Shown: positions 1 through 11,098 of the stretch, in pieces
Layout: each line of letters starts with the position of its first letter
Position numbering within the stretch: position 1 is the first letter of the stretch
DNA from: Kluyvera genomosp. 3
GTDB lineage: Bacteria > Pseudomonadota > Gammaproteobacteria > Enterobacterales > Enterobacteriaceae
Assembly: GCA_002211745.1 (NCBI GenBank)
Contig: CP022114.1
Location: forward strand, 558,001 to 622,000
Length of the DNA: 64,000 bases
Reading direction: 5' to 3'
Notes under the pieces: generated by a model
The model's database searches: none
What the model was told of the DNA's origin: nothing
The model's input: the letters and a program-made list of their open reading frames with translations, nothing else
Program-made: the position numbers and the translations under genes

Positions 1-1941
<1,941 letters not shown>

Positions 1942-1947
1942 TCCTCG

Positions 1948-1983
1948 TGCCGGATGGCGACGCTAACGCGTCTTATCCGGCCT
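1948..1983. repeat. REP palindrome, left arm of a BIME
   Basis: TGCCGGATGGCG at one end and CTTATCCGGCC at the other form the imperfect palindrome typical of enterobacterial REP units. A second unit in inverted orientation lies at 2032-2062, with a terminator between them. Confidence 0.85.
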
Positions 1984-1993
1984 GGAATATTCA

Positions 1994-2018
1994 ACGGGCC
2001 GCAAATGCGGCCCGTTTT
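1994..2018. terminator. Intrinsic terminator between obgE and dacB
   Basis: A 9-bp GC-rich stem (ACGGGCCGC / GCGGCCCGT) with an AAAT loop is followed by TTTT. It sits between two convergent genes, ends the yhbE-obgE transcript, and may work in both directions. Confidence 0.85.
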
Positions 2019-2031
2019 GTTTATATGGGAC

Positions 2032-2062
2032 GTAGGCCGGATAAGCGCAAGCGCCATCCGGC
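2032..2062. repeat. REP palindrome, right arm of a BIME
   Basis: GTAGGCCGGATAAGCGCAAG followed by CGCCATCCGGC is a REP unit inverted relative to the one at 1948-1983. It lies just 3' of dacB. Confidence 0.85.
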
Positions 2063-2072
2063 TGCATCACTA

Positions 2073-3504
2073 TCAGTTGTTTTGATAGATATCTTTGTAC
2101 AACCGACTCTCAAATCGCACCAGCGGAATACGGCGGTTACGCTGATCGGCTGGCGGCACCGCGTAGCCCGACAGATACTGCACAAAGGCCATACGCTGCC
2201 CGCTGGCGGTGGTGATGAAGCCTGCCAGGTTATACACACCCTGCAGTGAGCCGGTTTTTGCCGAGACTTTGCCATCGACGCCCGCCTGATGCAGGCCCGC
2301 ACGGTACTGGAGCGAACCATCATGGCCGGCAAGCGGCAGCATTGAGATAAAGTTCAGCTCGTTATCATGCTGGGCGATGTACTGTAGCGCTTGCATCATC
2401 GTGGCTGGTGAGATCAGATTGTGGCGCGACAGGCCGGAGCCGTCGGCGATAATCGTGTTGCCAAGATCGACGCCTGCCTGCTGGCGCAGGATCTGCCGCA
2501 CCGCATCGGATCCCGCGCGCCAGGTGCCCGGCACGCCAAAGCGCGCATGGCCAATCATGCGGAACACGGTATCGGCAATCATGTTGTCCGATTTTTTCAG
2601 CATGATCTTCAGCAGGTCGTGCAAAGGTGCCGACTGCTTACTGGCGATTACCGTACCCGGCTCGTTGACCAGCGTCTGGCGTAGCAGCGTACCGGTGTAG
2701 GTTATGCCTGCCTGCTTCAGCTCGTCTTTGATGATCGCCCCGGCATAGCTGGCGCCGTCCTGAATGGCAAATGCCAGCGGTAGCGGGTCAGCACGTTGCG
2801 GCAGACAGCCGGTGAGCGTGTAGCGGTTGAGATCGCCGGGGACGACGTCCAGCTCACAGTACTGCGCATCCGGCGAGCCTTTTGCCAGCGTCCGCACCTG
2901 GCTGAACATAACGACCGGGTAGTAAGAGGCGATACGAATAAACGCCAGATCGTTCGCCTTCTGCGCGCTGTAGAGCGAAATGGAGAAGCAGTTGCGGTCG
3001 ACGATCGCCGCTGCCGGCGGTGCGCTAAAGCACTGGGTCATGTCGTTCCATGGCCAGCCCGGCGCTTTATCGTGGCTGGCAAAGATCGAGGTATCGATCA
3101 GGACGTTGCCGTCGATAGTTTGTACACCGGATTTTTTCAGCGTCGCCACCATATTACGAATATCCTGGCGTTTTAGCGTCGGATCGCCGCCAAATCGCGC
3201 AATCAGGTCGCCTTTTAGCGTACCGTTATCGACGCTGCCTTTGGTCTCAAGCGTAGTGGTAAAACGGAAATCAGGGCCAAGTTGCAGCAGGGCCGCCAGC
3301 GCGGTGAGCACCTTCTGGGTACTGGCCGGTAGCGCCATCTGCTGGCCGTGGTAATCAATCAACGGCGCGGGGCGCCCACTTTCTGCACCAAAAGCGCGAG
3401 GTTGGCCCGGCGGGAAGCTGATTGATATACTCATCAACATTCGCGGCCTGAACGCTAAACGCTATACTGGTGGTCAATCCGATGATAAATCTGGAAAATC
3501 GCAT
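2073..3504 (-). CDS. dacB: D-alanyl-D-alanine carboxypeptidase/endopeptidase PBP4 (two apparent frameshifts)
   Basis: PBP4 is a periplasmic class C penicillin-binding protein that trims and cuts peptidoglycan cross-links. The start at 3504 opens a signal peptide ending SVQA, followed by NVDEYI. The catalytic SxxK is in LPASTQKV, the SxN motif in KKSDNM, and the KTG motif in SAKTGSLQGV. Two breaks lie close together near 3406 and 3370, each consistent with one lost base from a C run on the coding strand; restoring them gives 477 aa, the E. coli length. Divergent from greA. Confidence 0.94.
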
Positions 3505-3622
3505 AATCTCGCGCTAACAACCTGGAAACAAGCCGTCATACTACGGCCAACGCCCTGTAAAGTAAACGATGACCCGTAGTGAACTTCGGGGTAAAATGCG
3601 TATCAAATTAAAAATTACTGCT

Positions 3623-3654
3623 GACCTGGGGCTTCGTACCCGGGTCGGTTTTCT
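3623..3654 (+). terminator. Hairpin with U-tract in the greA leader (GraL-like)
   Basis: GACCTGGG pairs with CCCGGGTC around a short loop and is followed by GGTTTTCTTTT, about 100 nt before greA. In E. coli the greA leader yields short terminated RNAs (GraL); position and form suggest the same arrangement here, which is inference. Confidence 0.6.
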
Positions 3655-3749
3655 TTTGCTTCTGGCCTGGTGTTGATAGCGACCCAGGCGGGCTTAGCGG
3701 CCGGAGCGGGGCGAACCGCTCCCAACAGGAATGTTTAAGAGGTATAACA

Positions 3750-4226
3750 ATGCAAGCTATTCCGATGACCCTTCGTGGTGCAGAAAAACTGCGTGAAGAA
3801 CTGGACTTTCTCAAGTCTGTACGTCGCCCAGAAATCATTGCGGCCATCGCCGAAGCACGCGAGCACGGCGACCTGAAAGAGAACGCGGAGTACCATGCTG
3901 CTCGCGAACAGCAGGGATTCTGCGAAGGCCGTATCAAAGATATCGAAGCGAAACTGTCTAATGCGCAGGTTATCGACATCACTAAGATCCCGAATAACGG
4001 CCGCGTTATCTTTGGTGCAACTGTGAAGGTGCTGAATCTGGATAACGATGAAGAACAGACCTACCGCATCGTGGGCGATGATGAAGCGGACTTCAAACAG
4101 AACCTGATTTCTGTGAACTCGCCGATCGCCCGTGGCCTTATCGGTAAGGAGCAGGACGACGTAGTTACCATCCGTACACCGGGCGGTGAAGTTGAGTTCG
4201 AAATCATCGCAGTGGATTATCTGTAA
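3750..4226 (+). CDS. greA: Transcription elongation factor GreA
   Basis: GreA enters the RNA polymerase secondary channel and stimulates cleavage of backtracked RNA. The product is 158 aa, the normal length. The N-terminal antiparallel coiled coil (about 1-75) has the acidic tip residues D41 and E44 in [12 protein letters not shown]; the C-terminal FKBP-like domain follows. The frame is intact. AGAGGT lies about 8 nt upstream of the ATG. The gene has its own long leader and is divergent from dacB. Confidence 0.98.
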   Translation: MQAIPMTLRGAEKLREELDFLKSVRRPEIIAAIAEAREHGDLKENAEYHAAREQQGFCEGRIKDIEAKLSNAQVIDITKIPNNGRVIFGATVKVLNLDNDEEQTYRIVGDDEADFKQNLISVNSPIARGLIGKEQDDVVTIRTPGGEVEFEIIAVDYL

Positions 4227-4270
4227 ATTTTGTTCAACACTGAAAATGTTGACTGAGTGTAAAGATAAGA

Positions 4271-4293
4271 AAAAGGCCGCATAGCGGCCTTTT
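4271..4293 (+). terminator. greA terminator
   Basis: AAAAGGCCGC and GCGGCCTTTT form a stem around ATA, with A and T tracts on either side. It ends greA and may also act on readthrough from the opposite side. Confidence 0.9.
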
Positions 4294-4380
4294 ATCAAGC
4301 ATAAGAGCGTGGCATGTTGCTAGCCCTCGTAAAGAAAAACCCTCATTTAACACAATGTTGTGTCAGAAATTAGGATATTC

Positions 4381-4674
4381 TTAACGTGGCAGCGAGATTT
4401 TGCGTTCTTTACCAGGGCGATAAAGCACCAGCATTTTACCGATGACCTGTACGTTACAGGCGCCGGTTTCGCGCACGATAGCGTCCACGATCAAGGTTTT
4501 GGTCTCGCGATCTTCCGAGGCGATTTTCACCTTGATAAGTTCATGGTGCTCTAACGCTTGTTCAATCTCGGCCAGTACCCCTTCGGTCAAACCATTGTTG
4601 CCAAGCATAACTACCGGCTTGAGCGGATGTGCCAGACCTTTCAGGTGCTGTTTTTGTTTAGTACTCAGATTCAT
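4381..4674 (-). CDS. yhbY: Ribosome-assembly RNA-binding protein, CRM domain
   Basis: A 97-aa protein beginning MNLSTKQKQHLKG. The CRM domain has the GxxG RNA-binding loop in MLGNNGLTEGV. YhbY associates with pre-50S particles. I chose the ATG at 4674 over an in-frame start 19 codons upstream, because the extension is basic, unlike the family, and reaches into the divergent rlmE promoter region. The frame is intact. Confidence 0.93.
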   Translation of the reverse strand: MNLSTKQKQHLKGLAHPLKPVVMLGNNGLTEGVLAEIEQALEHHELIKVKIASEDRETKTLIVDAIVRETGACNVQVIGKMLVLYRPGKERKISLPR

Positions 4675-4800
4675 CGTATATTTTTGCTTACGTTGGGATT
4701 GAAAACGGGTCATTCTACCGCCATCTCCCATATATCGCCAAATGGCGCGTAGAAATTTACGCCAAAAGGCTACGATGAACTGTCCCGATGGGAATGTTAA

Positions 4801-5430
4801 ATGACAGGTAAAAAGCGTTCTGCCAGCTCAAGCCGCTGGCTTCAGGAACACTTTAGCGATAAATATGTTCAAGAGGCACAGAAAAAGGGGTTACGTTCCC
4901 GTGCCTGGTTTAAACTTGATGAAATACAGCAAAGTGACAAACTTTTTAAGCCGGGGATGACGGTTGTCGACCTCGGTGCTGCACCGGGTGGCTGGTCACA
5001 GTACGTGGTCACGCAGATTGGTGGTAAAGGCCGCATTATTGCTTGCGATCTTTTACCTATGGATCCAATCGTTGGTGTGGACTTCCTTCAGGGCGATTTT
5101 CGTGATGAACTCGTCATGCAGGCATTACTGGAACGCGTAGGTGACAGTAAAGTACAGGTTGTCATGTCAGATATGGCACCAAACATGAGCGGAACGCCGG
5201 CGGTTGATATCCCCCGGGCCATGTATCTGGTGGAACTGGCGCTTGAAATGGCTCGTGATGTGCTAGCGCCAGGCGGAAGTTTTGTAGTGAAGGTGTTCCA
5301 GGGCGAAGGCTTCGATGAGTATCTAAGGGAAATTCGCTCCCTGTTTACGAAGGTTAAAGTTCGTAAGCCGGACTCTTCGCGTGCGCGTTCACGTGAAGTG
5401 TACATTGTAGCGACCGGGCGAAAATCATAG
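4801..5430 (+). CDS. rlmE: 23S rRNA (uridine2552-2'-O)-methyltransferase
   Basis: RlmE (RrmJ/FtsJ) methylates the ribose of U2552 in the A loop of the 50S subunit. The 209-aa product has the SAM-binding motif [14 protein letters not shown] near residues 58-71, the DMAP segment, and the K-D-K-E catalytic arrangement of the family. It lies 91 nt upstream of ftsH, the conserved heat-shock pair in enterics. The frame is intact. Confidence 0.97.
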   Translation: MTGKKRSASSSRWLQEHFSDKYVQEAQKKGLRSRAWFKLDEIQQSDKLFKPGMTVVDLGAAPGGWSQYVVTQIGGKGRIIACDLLPMDPIVGVDFLQGDFRDELVMQALLERVGDSKVQVVMSDMAPNMSGTPAVDIPRAMYLVELALEMARDVLAPGGSFVVKVFQGEGFDEYLREIRSLFTKVKVRKPDSSRARSREVYIVATGRKS

Positions 5431-5521
5431 ACGGTGGTTTTTCAAACGAAAGTTTGAAAGAAACTGGATATAGAGTATCCTGACGCTGTTTTTAACACAG
5501 TTGTAATAAGAGGTTAATCCC

Positions 5522-7468
5522 TTGAGTGACATGGCGAAAAACCTAATACTCTGGCTGGTCATTGCCGTTGTGCTGATGTCAGTATTCCAGAGCTTTGGGC
5601 CCAGCGAATCGAACAGCCATAAGGTGGATTATTCTACCTTCCTGCAAGAGGTCAATAACGACCAGGTTCGCGAAGCGCGTATCAACGGACGTGAGATCAA
5701 CGTTACCAAGAAAGATAGTAACCGTTACACGACTTACATCCCGGTTAACGATCCGAAGCTGCTTGACAACCTGCTGACGAAAAACGTCAAAGTGGTTGGC
5801 GAGCCGCCAGAAGAGCCGAGCCTGCTGGCTTCGATCTTCATTTCCTGGTTCCCGATGCTGCTGCTTATCGGCGTCTGGATCTTCTTCATGCGCCAGATGC
5901 AGGGCGGCGGTGGCAAAGGCGCCATGTCGTTCGGCAAGAGCAAAGCGCGCATGCTGACGGAAGACCAGATTAAAACCACCTTTGCCGACGTTGCAGGCTG
6001 CGACGAAGCGAAAGAAGAGGTGGGTGAGCTGGTTGAGTATCTGCGCGAACCGAGCCGCTTCCAGAAGCTGGGCGGTAAAATCCCGAAAGGCGTCCTGATG
6101 GTCGGCCCTCCGGGTACCGGTAAAACGCTGCTGGCGAAAGCGATCGCTGGCGAAGCGAAGGTGCCGTTCTTTACGATTTCCGGTTCTGACTTCGTGGAAA
6201 TGTTCGTCGGTGTCGGCGCATCTCGTGTGCGTGACATGTTCGAACAGGCCAAGAAAGCGGCACCGTGCATCATCTTCATCGATGAAATCGACGCCGTCGG
6301 CCGCCAGCGTGGCGCTGGTCTGGGCGGTGGTCACGATGAACGTGAGCAGACCCTGAACCAGATGCTGGTTGAGATGGACGGCTTCGAAGGTAACGAAGGT
6401 ATCATCGTTATTGCGGCAACTAACCGTCCGGACGTACTTGACCCAGCGCTGCTGCGTCCTGGCCGTTTCGACCGTCAGGTTGTGGTTGGTCTGCCGGACG
6501 TTCGCGGTCGTGAACAGATCCTGAAAGTACACATGCGTCGCGTACCGCTGGCGCCGGATATCGACGCGGCAATCATTGCTCGTGGTACCCCTGGCTTCTC
6601 CGGTGCAGACCTGGCGAACCTGGTGAACGAAGCGGCGCTGTTTGCTGCTCGTGGCAACAAGCGCGTTGTGTCGATGGTTGAGTTCGAAAAAGCGAAAGAC
6701 AAAATCATGATGGGTGCGGAACGTCGCTCCATGGTGATGACGGAAGCGCAGAAAGAATCCACCGCTTACCACGAAGCGGGCCACGCGATTATCGGTCGCC
6801 TGGTGCCGGAACACGATCCGGTCCATAAAGTGACCATCATTCCGCGCGGTCGTGCGCTGGGTGTGACCTTCTTCCTGCCTGAAGGCGACGCAATCAGCGC
6901 CAGCCGTCAGAAACTGGAAAGCCAGATCTCCACCCTGTACGGCGGTCGTCTGGCGGAAGAGATCATCTACGGTGCCGAACATGTTTCTACCGGGGCGTCG
7001 AACGATATTAAAGTCGCGACTAACCTGGCGCGTAACATGGTGACTCAGTGGGGCTTCTCCGACAAACTCGGTCCGCTGCTGTATGCGGAAGAAGAGGGCG
7101 AAGTATTCCTGGGCCGCTCTGTAGCCAAAGCGAAGCATATGTCCGATGAAACCGCGCGTATCATCGACCAGGAAGTGAAGGCGCTGATCGAACGTAACTA
7201 CGGTCGTGCGCGTCAGTTGCTGAACGACAACATGGACATTCTGCACGCAATGAAAGATGCGCTCATGAAATATGAGACCATCGATGCGCCGCAGATTGAC
7301 GACCTGATGGCTCGCCGCGACGTTCGTCCGCCAGCGGGTTGGGAAGAACCGGGTTCGTCCAACAGCAACAACTCTGGCAGCACCGGCAAGCCGAGTGCAC
7401 CGCGTCCGGTTGATGAACCGCGCGCGCCGGACTCTGGCACCATGTCAGAGCAGTTGGGCGACAAATAA
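5522..7468 (+). CDS. ftsH: ATP-dependent zinc metalloprotease FtsH
   Basis: A membrane-anchored hexameric AAA protease that degrades LpxC, sigma-32 and unassembled membrane proteins. Two membrane segments flank a periplasmic domain (about 7-24 and 98-118). The AAA module has Walker A GPPGTGKT near 195, Walker [12 protein letters not shown] and the SRH segment [17 protein letters not shown]. The zinc site HEAGH is near 417-421. A TTG at 5522 gives 648 aa; the ATG three codons later (MAKNLILW) matches the common annotation and is equally likely. The C-terminal tail is S/N/P-rich and ends EQLGDK. The frame is intact. Confidence 0.97.
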   Translation: MSDMAKNLILWLVIAVVLMSVFQSFGPSESNSHKVDYSTFLQEVNNDQVREARINGREINVTKKDSNRYTTYIPVNDPKLLDNLLTKNVKVVGEPPEEPSLLASIFISWFPMLLLIGVWIFFMRQMQGGGGKGAMSFGKSKARMLTEDQIKTTFADVAGCDEAKEEVGELVEYLREPSRFQKLGGKIPKGVLMVGPPGTGKTLLAKAIAGEAKVPFFTISGSDFVEMFVGVGASRVRDMFEQAKKAAPCIIFIDEIDAVGRQRGAGLGGGHDEREQTLNQMLVEMDGFEGNEGIIVIAATNRPDVLDPALLRPGRFDRQVVVGLPDVRGREQILKVHMRRVPLAPDIDAAIIARGTPGFSGADLANLVNEAALFAARGNKRVVSMVEFEKAKDKIMMGAERRSMVMTEAQKESTAYHEAGHAIIGRLVPEHDPVHKVTIIPRGRALGVTFFLPEGDAISASRQKLESQISTLYGGRLAEEIIYGAEHVSTGASNDIKVATNLARNMVTQWGFSDKLGPLLYAEEEGEVFLGRSVAKAKHMSDETARIIDQEVKALIERNYGRARQLLNDNMDILHAMKDALMKYETIDAPQIDDLMARRDVRPPAGWEEPGSSNSNNSGSTGKPSAPRPVDEPRAPDSGTMSEQLGDK

Positions 7469-7502
7469 GTTCTCCCTCGTGGAAGACTGTGCATCATCTG
7501 AA

Positions 7503-7527
7503 ACCCTGGGCTTGCCCGGGGTTTTTT
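7503..7527 (+). terminator. Terminator/attenuator between ftsH and folP
   Basis: ACCCTGGG pairs with CCCGGGGT and is followed by a run of six T. It lies 36 nt past the ftsH stop and 34 nt before folP, so it may only reduce readthrough. Confidence 0.8.
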
Positions 7528-7560
7528 ATATTGAAGAAATAGATAACAAAAGGATTCGCT

Positions 7561-8406
7561 ATGAAACTCACCGCCCAGGGCTCTATCCTGGATCTCTCCC
7601 ATCCTCACGTCATGGGATCCTCAACGTCACGCCGGACTCCTTTTCCGACGGCGGCACGCACAACACGCTGGTTGAGGCGGTGAAACATGCAAATCTGATG
7701 ATTAACGCCGGGGCAACGATCGTCGACGTAGGAGGAGAGTCTACCCGTCCGGGCGCACTGGACGTCAGCGTTGAAGAAGAGCTCGACCGTGTGATCCCGG
7801 TAGTGGAAGCCATTGCTCAGCGTTTTGAAGTGTGGATCTCCGTCGATACCTCCAAACCGGAAGTGATCCGTGAGTCTGCCCGCGCCGGGGCGCATATCAT
7901 CAATGACATTCGTTCACTGAGTGAACCGGGGCGCTGGAGGCGGCGGCCGAAACCGGGCTTCCCGTTTCGCTGATGCATATGCAGGGCAATCCGAAAACCA
8001 TGCAGGACGCGCCGAAATACGACGATGTCTTTGCTGAAGTGAACCGTTATTTTGTAGAACAAATTGCTCGCTGCGAGCAGGCGGGGATCTCAAAAGATAA
8101 ATTGTTGCTCGACCCGGGGTTCGGTTTCGGTAAAAATCTCTCCATAACTATGCATTACTGGCGCGTTTGTCAGAATTCCATCATTTCGGCCTGCCGCTGT
8201 TCGTCGGTATGTCGCGCAAATCGATGATTGGTCAGCTGCTAAACGTGGGGCCGTCGGAGCGCCTTAGCGGCAGTCTGGCGTGCGCGGTGATTGCTGCCAT
8301 GCAGGGCGCGCACATTGTTCGCGTCCACGACGTCAAAGAAACTGTTGAAGCGATGCGTGTGGTTGAGGCCACCCTGTCTGCGAAGGGAAATAAACGTTAT
8401 GAGTAA
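7561..8406 (+). CDS. folP: Dihydropteroate synthase (three apparent frameshifts)
   Basis: FolP joins 4-aminobenzoate to the pterin pyrophosphate in folate synthesis and is the sulfonamide target. Recognisable segments in order are [60 protein letters not shown]-type [27 protein letters not shown] and [13 protein letters not shown]. Breaks occur near 7615 (G run), 7930 (G run) and 8132 (C run), each one base short. Restoring them gives 282 aa, exactly the family length. The stop overlaps the glmM start. Confidence 0.93.
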
Positions 8407-9736
8407 TCGCAAATATTTTGGTACCGATGGGATCCGTGGTCGCGTAGGCGATGCGCCGATCACCCCTGATTTCGTCCTGAAGTTAGGATGGGCGGCAGGC
8501 AAGGTGCTGGCAAGCCACGGCTCACGCAAAATCATCATTGGTAAAGATACCCGTATCTCTGGCTATATGTTGGAATCCGCACTGGAAGCTGGTCTGGCGG
8601 CGGCGGGGTTGTCAGCCTCGTTCACTGGCCCAATGCCAACGCCTGCGGTCGCTTATCTGACTCGCACCTTCCGCGCCGAAGCTGGCATCGTTATCTCGGC
8701 ATCGCATAACCCGTTCTATGACAACGGCATCAAGTTCTTCTCTATCGACGGCACCAAGCTGCCGGATGAAGTCGAAGAAGCGATTGAAGCCGAAATGGAA
8801 AAAGAAATCACCTGCGTGGACTCCGCTGAGCTGGGCAAAGCCAGCCGCATCGTCGACGCTGCGGGTCGCTACATTGAGTTCTGCAAAGGCACCTTCCCGA
8901 ACGAACTGAGCCTGAATGGCCTGAAAGTGGTGGTCGACTGCGCCAACGGCGCGACCTACCATATCGCGCCGAACGTGCTGCGTGAGCTGGGCGCGACCGT
9001 TATTGCTATTGGCTGCGAGCCGAACGGCGTGAACATTAATGAAGAAGTGGGCGCCACTGACGTACGCGCGTTACAGGCTCGCGTACTGGCAGAAAAAGCC
9101 GATGTTGGCATCGCGCTCGACGGCGACGGCGACCGCGTCATCATGGTTGACCACCAGGGCCACAAGGTTGATGGCGACCAGATCATGTATATCATCGCCC
9201 GTGAAGCCCTGCGTCAGGGCCAACTGCGCGGCGGCGTGGTCGGCACTCTGATGAGCAACATGGGGCTGGAAGTGGCGCTTAAGCAGTTGGGTATTCCGTT
9301 TGCCCGGGCGAAAGTGGGCGATCGCTACGTGCTGGAAAAAATGCAGGAGAAAGGCTGGCGCATTGGCGCGGAAAACTCTGGCCACGTGATTCTGCTGGAC
9401 AAAACCACCACCGGTGACGGCATTGTTGCTGGCCTGCAGGTGGTCGCCGCCATGGTGCGTAACCACATGAGCCTGCACGATCTGTGCAGCGGCATGAAAA
9501 TGTTCCCGCAGGTGCTGGTCAACGTGCGTTACACCGATGGTAAATCCAACCCGCTGGAAAGCGATGCGGTGAAGACGGCGGCCCTTGAAGCGGAAGCCGC
9601 GATGGGTAACCGAGGCCGCGTGCTGCTGCGTAAATCCGGCACCGAGCCGCTGATTCGTGTGATGGTGGAAGGCGAAGACGAAGCGCAGGTCACCGAGCTT
9701 GCCCATCGTATTGCTGATGCGGTAAAAGCGGCTTAA
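8399..9736 (+). CDS. glmM: Phosphoglucosamine mutase
   Basis: GlmM converts glucosamine-6-phosphate to glucosamine-1-phosphate on the way to UDP-GlcNAc. The 445-aa protein starts [14 protein letters not shown]. The phosphoserine is in SASHNPF (about S102), the metal-binding loop is DGDGDR, and the phosphate-binding loop is [12 protein letters not shown] near the C-terminus. The ATG at 8399 overlaps folP by 8 nt, so the two are co-transcribed. The frame is intact. Confidence 0.97.
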   Translation: MSNRKYFGTDGIRGRVGDAPITPDFVLKLGWAAGKVLASHGSRKIIIGKDTRISGYMLESALEAGLAAAGLSASFTGPMPTPAVAYLTRTFRAEAGIVISASHNPFYDNGIKFFSIDGTKLPDEVEEAIEAEMEKEITCVDSAELGKASRIVDAAGRYIEFCKGTFPNELSLNGLKVVVDCANGATYHIAPNVLRELGATVIAIGCEPNGVNINEEVGATDVRALQARVLAEKADVGIALDGDGDRVIMVDHQGHKVDGDQIMYIIAREALRQGQLRGGVVGTLMSNMGLEVALKQLGIPFARAKVGDRYVLEKMQEKGWRIGAENSGHVILLDKTTTGDGIVAGLQVVAAMVRNHMSLHDLCSGMKMFPQVLVNVRYTDGKSNPLESDAVKTAALEAEAAMGNRGRVLLRKSGTEPLIRVMVEGEDEAQVTELAHRIADAVKAA

Positions 9737-9754
9737 GCCGTGACCTAAGTGACT

Positions 9755-9780
9755 AAAAAGGCGGCGCTTGCCGCCTTTTT
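9755..9780 (+). terminator. glmM terminator
   Basis: AAAAAGGCGGC and GCCGCCTTTTT form a stem around a short loop, ending the rlmE-ftsH-folP-glmM group. Confidence 0.9.
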
Positions 9781-9800
9781 ATTGTAGACAATGCGTGGTT

Positions 9801-9829
9801 TTGCTGTTTTTTTCCGCAGTTGATACAAT
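9801..9829 (+). promoter_or_regulatory. Sigma-70 promoter for secG and tRNA-Leu
   Basis: TTGCTG and TACAAT are separated by exactly 17 bp. They lie about 130 nt upstream of secG and directly after the glmM terminator. Confidence 0.65.
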
Positions 9830-9961
9830 GTGTGGAAATTGCCCTTGCGAAGGCCATTCGCTTTGGTTAGTATTCACACCCGCTTCAGTGGGAAACTTAA
9901 ATGTCCCGCTTAATTGGTCGAAGCACTTGGTACGCGGTGTCCCGCAAGGAACAGGTTGATT

Positions 9962-10294
9962 ATGTACGAAGCTCTTTTAGTTGTTTTCCTTATTGTAGCG
10001 ATTGGCCTTGTGGTCCTCGTTATGCTGCAGCAAGGTAAAGGCGCTGATATGGGAGCCTCCTTTGGAGCAGGCGCTTCCGCTACACTGTTTGGTTCTAACG
10101 GTTCTGGTAACTTCATGACCCGTATGACTGCTGTGTTCGCGACGCTGTTCTTCATCATCAGTCTGGTTCTGGGCAACATCAACAGCAACAAGACCAATAA
10201 AGGAAGCGAGTGGGATAACCTGACTGCACCGAAGACTGAGCAAACCACTCAGCCAGCGGCTCCGGCTCAGCCGACCAGCGATATCCCGCACTAA
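9962..10294 (+). CDS. secG: Protein-export membrane protein SecG
   Basis: A 110-aa auxiliary subunit of the SecYEG translocon. Two membrane helices (about 2-22 and 52-72) are joined by a glycine/serine-rich loop (FGAGASATLFGSNGSGN). The C-terminal tail is soluble and P/Q/A-rich. The ATG at 9962 gives the usual MYEALLVVF start. It is followed at once by tRNA-Leu, as in E. coli. Confidence 0.97.
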   Translation: MYEALLVVFLIVAIGLVVLVMLQQGKGADMGASFGAGASATLFGSNGSGNFMTRMTAVFATLFFIISLVLGNINSNKTNKGSEWDNLTAPKTEQTTQPAAPAQPTSDIPH

Positions 10295-10303
10295 GTATTC
10301 TGT

Positions 10304-10390
10304 ACCGAGGTGGTGGAATTGGTAGACACGCTACCTTGAGGTGGTAGTGCCCTAACGGGCTTGTGGGTTCGAGTCCCATCCTCGGTACCA
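10304..10390 (+). tRNA. leuU: tRNA-Leu (anticodon GAG)
   Basis: An 87-nt class II tRNA. The acceptor arm ACCGAGG pairs with CCTCGGT and is followed by ACCA with CCA encoded. The D arm has TGGTAGACA, the anticodon loop TTGAGGT gives GAG, there is a long variable arm, and the T loop is GGTTCGAGTCC. Confidence 0.97.
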
Positions 10391-10391
10391 A
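10373..10391 (+). repeat. Direct repeat, copy 1 (3' end of tRNA-Leu)
   Basis: GTCCCATCCTCGGTACCAA is the 3' end of the tRNA gene. It recurs with one mismatch at 13672-13690, bracketing a 3.3-kb segment with the AhpD-like gene, the AraC-type gene and argG. It looks like the att pair left by integration at a tRNA gene (inference). Confidence 0.75.
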
Positions 10392-10402
10392 TATTCCGAA
10401 AG

Positions 10403-10428
10403 AAAGACGCTGAAAAGCGTCTTTTTTT
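10403..10428 (+). terminator. secG-leuU terminator
   Basis: AAGACGCT pairs with AGCGTCTT and is followed by seven T. Confidence 0.9.
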
Positions 10429-10446
10429 CGTCTGTAGAAAACGGAC

Positions 10447-10983
10447 CTAATCGGCTTTCGGGAAATCAACGACCGTATCGTTTACCCGGTTCACCATATT
10501 GGTGAACAGAATCGCGCTGACGGCGCTGATAATCTCAATCACCTGCTGGTCGTTAAAACCGGCCTGCTTCAGCGCGGTGACGTCCGCTTCCGGCAGCGTG
10601 CCGGTGGTGCTCACCAGCGTTTGCGCGAATTTCACCAGCGCAGCGAGATGTGCGTCTTCAGTATAATCTCCTCGGCGCAGCGCGTGGATCTGCTCACCGC
10701 TGAAGCCCGCTTTTTTCGCCATCATCGTGTGGGCTGCCAGGCAGTAATCACAGCCGGTGGCTTCACTGACGGAGAGGTTAATCGCCTCCAGTTCCCTGGC
10801 GCTCAGGCTGCCTTTATGCAGCATGGCATTATGTGCCAGCGCCTGCTGTAACGCCGCCGGGGAGTGTCCGCCGATGGTCAGGTAGGCATTTGGCACTTTG
10901 CCCATCGCTTTTTTGATCCCGCCAAAAATCTCAGCGGCTTTACCGGTGGCATCTTGTTCACGAATCTCTGCTAAACGGCTCAT
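10447..10983 (-). CDS. AhpD-like / carboxymuconolactone decarboxylase-family protein
   Basis: A 178-aa all-helical protein of the AhpD-like superfamily. The redox motif is C78-D-Y-C81 followed by H85 (GCDYCLAAH), which fits a thiol peroxidase or disulfide-reductase type activity; the substrate is not known. It is divergent from an AraC-type regulator 115 nt away, which suggests the regulator controls it. E. coli has a different gene (yhbX) between leuU and argG, so this pair is accessory. The frame is intact. Confidence 0.85.
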   Translation of the reverse strand: MSRLAEIREQDATGKAAEIFGGIKKAMGKVPNAYLTIGGHSPAALQQALAHNAMLHKGSLSARELEAINLSVSEATGCDYCLAAHTMMAKKAGFSGEQIHALRRGDYTEDAHLAALVKFAQTLVSTTGTLPEADVTALKQAGFNDQQVIEIISAVSAILFTNMVNRVNDTVVDFPKAD

Positions 10984-11098
10984 GGTTTACTCCTGTTGTT
11001 CGAGGGTTTGTTGTGGCATGGGGACATCTTAGGTCACGACGGCGTGGTAGACTGGCGTTCTTCGTCTCATCTTTTTGTCTTATCGTCTCAGGAGTCGT

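Noticed and set aside
1948-2062. REP/BIME units here and at 18751, 42865-42946 and 48221 as CRISPR repeats
   Set aside because: They are inverted imperfect palindromes in intergenic gaps, without regular spacers or cas genes.
5579-7246. A 555-codon open frame antisense to ftsH, and similar long antisense frames over nusA (14054-15586), deaD (24632-25906) and argG (12366-13439)
   Set aside because: All are complementary to real genes, are rich in residues expected from reverse reading of GC-rich codons, and resemble no family.
7561-8406. folP, obgE, infB, deaD and others as pseudogenes or programmed frameshifts
   Set aside because: The breaks are single missing bases in runs, occur in essential genes, lack slippery-site/stimulator structure, and number about 60 across the window.
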